Below, piece by piece: positions 62,827 to 64,000 of a stretch of 64,000 nucleotides of DNA (within the stretch, counting starts at the first letter, position 1; the number at the start of each line of letters is the position of its first letter). Position numbers and translations under genes: made by a program. Under the pieces are notes generated by a model. It worked only from the letters and a program-made list of their open reading frames with translations. It did not search any database and was not told the DNA's origin. Source of the stretch: CBDFKF01 sp965248765. Its GTDB lineage: Bacteria > Pseudomonadota > Alphaproteobacteria > VGEJ01. The stretch is taken from NCBI GenBank assembly GCA_965248765.1, contig CBDFKF010000004.1, positions 2,294,001-2,358,000 of the forward strand, given 5' to 3'.

Positions 62827-64000
62827 TCAGCGCAGGAAGTACTTTTGCCCCATGGTTACGCTCGAGATCGGATCGCACATCGCGAGCTCGCCATCGGCGT
62901 AGACATCGAAAGTCTCGGAGTTGACCTCGATGTGGGGGCAGGCGTTGTTGTGGAGCATGTTGTGCTTGGTCAGTTTGCGGGTGCCACGTAGCGGCAGCAT
63001 CGGCTTGCGTAGGCCAAGCTTCCGCGGGATGTCGGCCTCGAGCGCGAGACGGCTGGCAAAGGTTGCGCTCAAGGCCTGGGGCGCTGATCCGAATGCGCCC
63101 CACTGCGGCCGCTCGAGCCGCGGCTCGCAGGTCAGAAGACAGGCGGCGCCGTCACCGGTGCTGCCCCAGGTCACGAAGCCGCCCTTGACCACGAGGTCAG
63201 GCTTCATGCCGAACAGTCCCGGCCGCCACACCACCAGGTCCGCCATCTTGCCGCGCTCGACCGACCCGATGTAGTCGTCGATGCCGAAGGTACGCGCCGC
63301 GTTGATCGTGTACTTGGCGAGATAGCGCATGATGCGCCCATTGTCGGCATCCGCGCTCGTGTCCTCTGGCAGCCGCCCGCGCTGGTCCTTCATCTTGCTC
63401 GCGAGCTGCCAGCAGCGCGAGATCACCTCGTTGATCCGTCCCATGCCCTGGCTGTCAGAGCCGAACATCGAGATTGCGCCGAGATCGTGCAGCACGTCCT
63501 CGGCACCCATGGTCTGGCCGCGTACCCGGCTCTCGGCCAACAGCACATCGGACGGCACCTGCGGATTCATCTGGTGCGCCGTCATCACCATGTCGAGGTG
63601 CTCGTCCATGGTATTCACGGTGTACGGGTTGGTCGGATTTGTCGACGAGGGCAGGCAGTTGGGCTCACCGTTACATCGGATGATGTCGGGGGCGTGCCCG
63701 CCGCCGGCGCCCTCTGTGTGGTACATGTGGATGGTGCGCCCGGCGATGGCGTCCATCGTGCTCTCGAAGTAGCCAGCCTCGTTCAGGGTGTCGGTGTGCA
63801 GCTGGACCTGGAAGTCGTACTCGTCGGCGACGGCGAGCGCGCAATCAATCGTCGCTGGCATCGCCCCGTAGTCCTCGTGAATCTTTACGCCGATGGCGCC
63901 CGCCGCCATGTGCTCGACGATCGGATGCGGCTTGTGGGTACTGCCGTTGCCGAAGAAGCCGAAGTTCAGCGCGAAAGCCTCGCTCGCCTGCAGCATCTTG
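62827..64000 (-). CDS. ureC: Urease alpha subunit (N-terminus cut by window edge)
   Basis: About 390 C-terminal residues of some 570. Seen: the carbamylated-Lys segment IGVKIHEDYGAMP, the nickel/substrate His in LHTDTLNEAGYF and HTEGAGGGHAPD, and the Asp ligand in GSDSQGMGRINEV. The flap motif, normally VCHHLD, reads TAHQMN: the Cys is Ala and the second His is Gln, though the first His remains. An extra CNGEPNC segment precedes LPSSTNPTNPYT. Catalytic subunit hydrolysing urea to ammonia. Subunits A, B and any UreE/UreF lie outside or elsewhere. Confidence 0.95.
   Translation of the reverse strand, partial: KMLQASEAFALNFGFFGNGSTHKPHPIVEHMAAGAIGVKIHEDYGAMPATIDCALAVADEYDFQVQLHTDTLNEAGYFESTMDAIAGRTIHMYHTEGAGGGHAPDIIRCNGEPNCLPSSTNPTNPYTVNTMDEHLDMVMTAHQMNPQVPSDVLLAESRVRGQTMGAEDVLHDLGAISMFGSDSQGMGRINEVISRCWQLASKMKDQRGRLPEDTSADADNGRIMRYLAKYTINAARTFGIDDYIGSVERGKMADLVVWRPGLFGMKPDLVVKGGFVTWGSTGDGAACLLTCEPRLERPQWGAFGSAPQALSATFASRLALEADIPRKLGLRKPMLPLRGTRKLTKHNMLHNNACPHIEVNSETFDVYADGELAMCDPISSVTMGQKYFLR

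Overview
The window is GC-rich, densely coded chromosomal DNA from an alphaproteobacterium. Gene order suggests Rhodospirillales or a close relative: a ctaC-ctaD-ctaB-(CoxF)-ctaG-ctaE-DUF983-SURF1 block with an M16 processing-peptidase-like gene downstream, tldD divergent from ctaC, an ETF-QO gene beside a TPR lipoprotein, rsmB next to a DUF1674 gene, and an rpe/heparinase/purH neighbourhood. No rRNA, tRNA, CRISPR array or insertion sequence was recognised. Products were assigned by reading protein sequence and from memory of families; no database search was run.

Layout. 1-6.9 kb: housekeeping genes (a nearly complete aminotransferase, an FAH-family enzyme, DUF1192, a quinone oxidoreductase, a DsbD-N-like periplasmic protein, YqgE/AlgH, GNAT, M16 peptidase). 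6.9-14.5 kb: an M32 carboxypeptidase followed by the aa3-type cytochrome c oxidase and assembly operon, all on the minus strand. 14.8-18.5 kb: tldD, a locally AT-rich gap, then a three-gene operon for a MotA/TolQ/ExbB-like channel (interrupted by an in-frame TAG), an ExbD-like anchor with a DUF2135-like periplasmic domain, and an unrecognised membrane protein. 18.5-27.1 kb: moaB, a soluble lytic transglycosylase, family 4 uracil-DNA glycosylase, ETF-QO, a TPR lipoprotein, a pentapeptide-repeat protein and a PaaI-type thioesterase.

27.2-35.1 kb holds what looks like a Lap-type adhesin system: type I secretion ABC transporter, HlyD adaptor, a LapG-like cysteine protease (BTLCP), the tail of a CHASE2-type cyclase, and a FecR-domain/RTX-repeat surface protein. 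Every gene in it is broken by frameshifts or deletions, while the other genes in the window, apart from the amber-interrupted channel gene, are open. This is either a decaying island or a locally error-prone stretch of sequence; the text alone cannot decide.

35.5-41.9 kb carries two unrelated glutamate dehydrogenases back to back (NADP-type, about 50 kDa; NAD-type, about 180 kDa). 41.9-53.5 kb is purH to rsmB, with a surface-polysaccharide module (WbpM-like dehydratase, WecA-like transferase, glycosyltransferase, UDP-sugar dehydrogenase) lying between heparinase and purH. 53.5-58.3 kb: DUF1674/SdhAF4, a PQQ-type sugar dehydrogenase, a nuclease-like protein with an altered metal-site motif, acetyl-CoA synthetase and a creatininase-family enzyme. 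58.3-64 kb: two small secreted proteins, larB-larE of the nickel-pincer cofactor pathway, and part of a urease cluster (ureC-ureG-GNAT-ureD) whose alpha subunit has an unusual flap motif.

Many genes overlap by the ATGA type or by a few bases, suggesting translationally coupled operons. Several starts are GTG or TTG chosen from ribosome-binding sites. The two ends cut the aminotransferase (last few codons missing) and ureC (about a third missing at the N-terminus).
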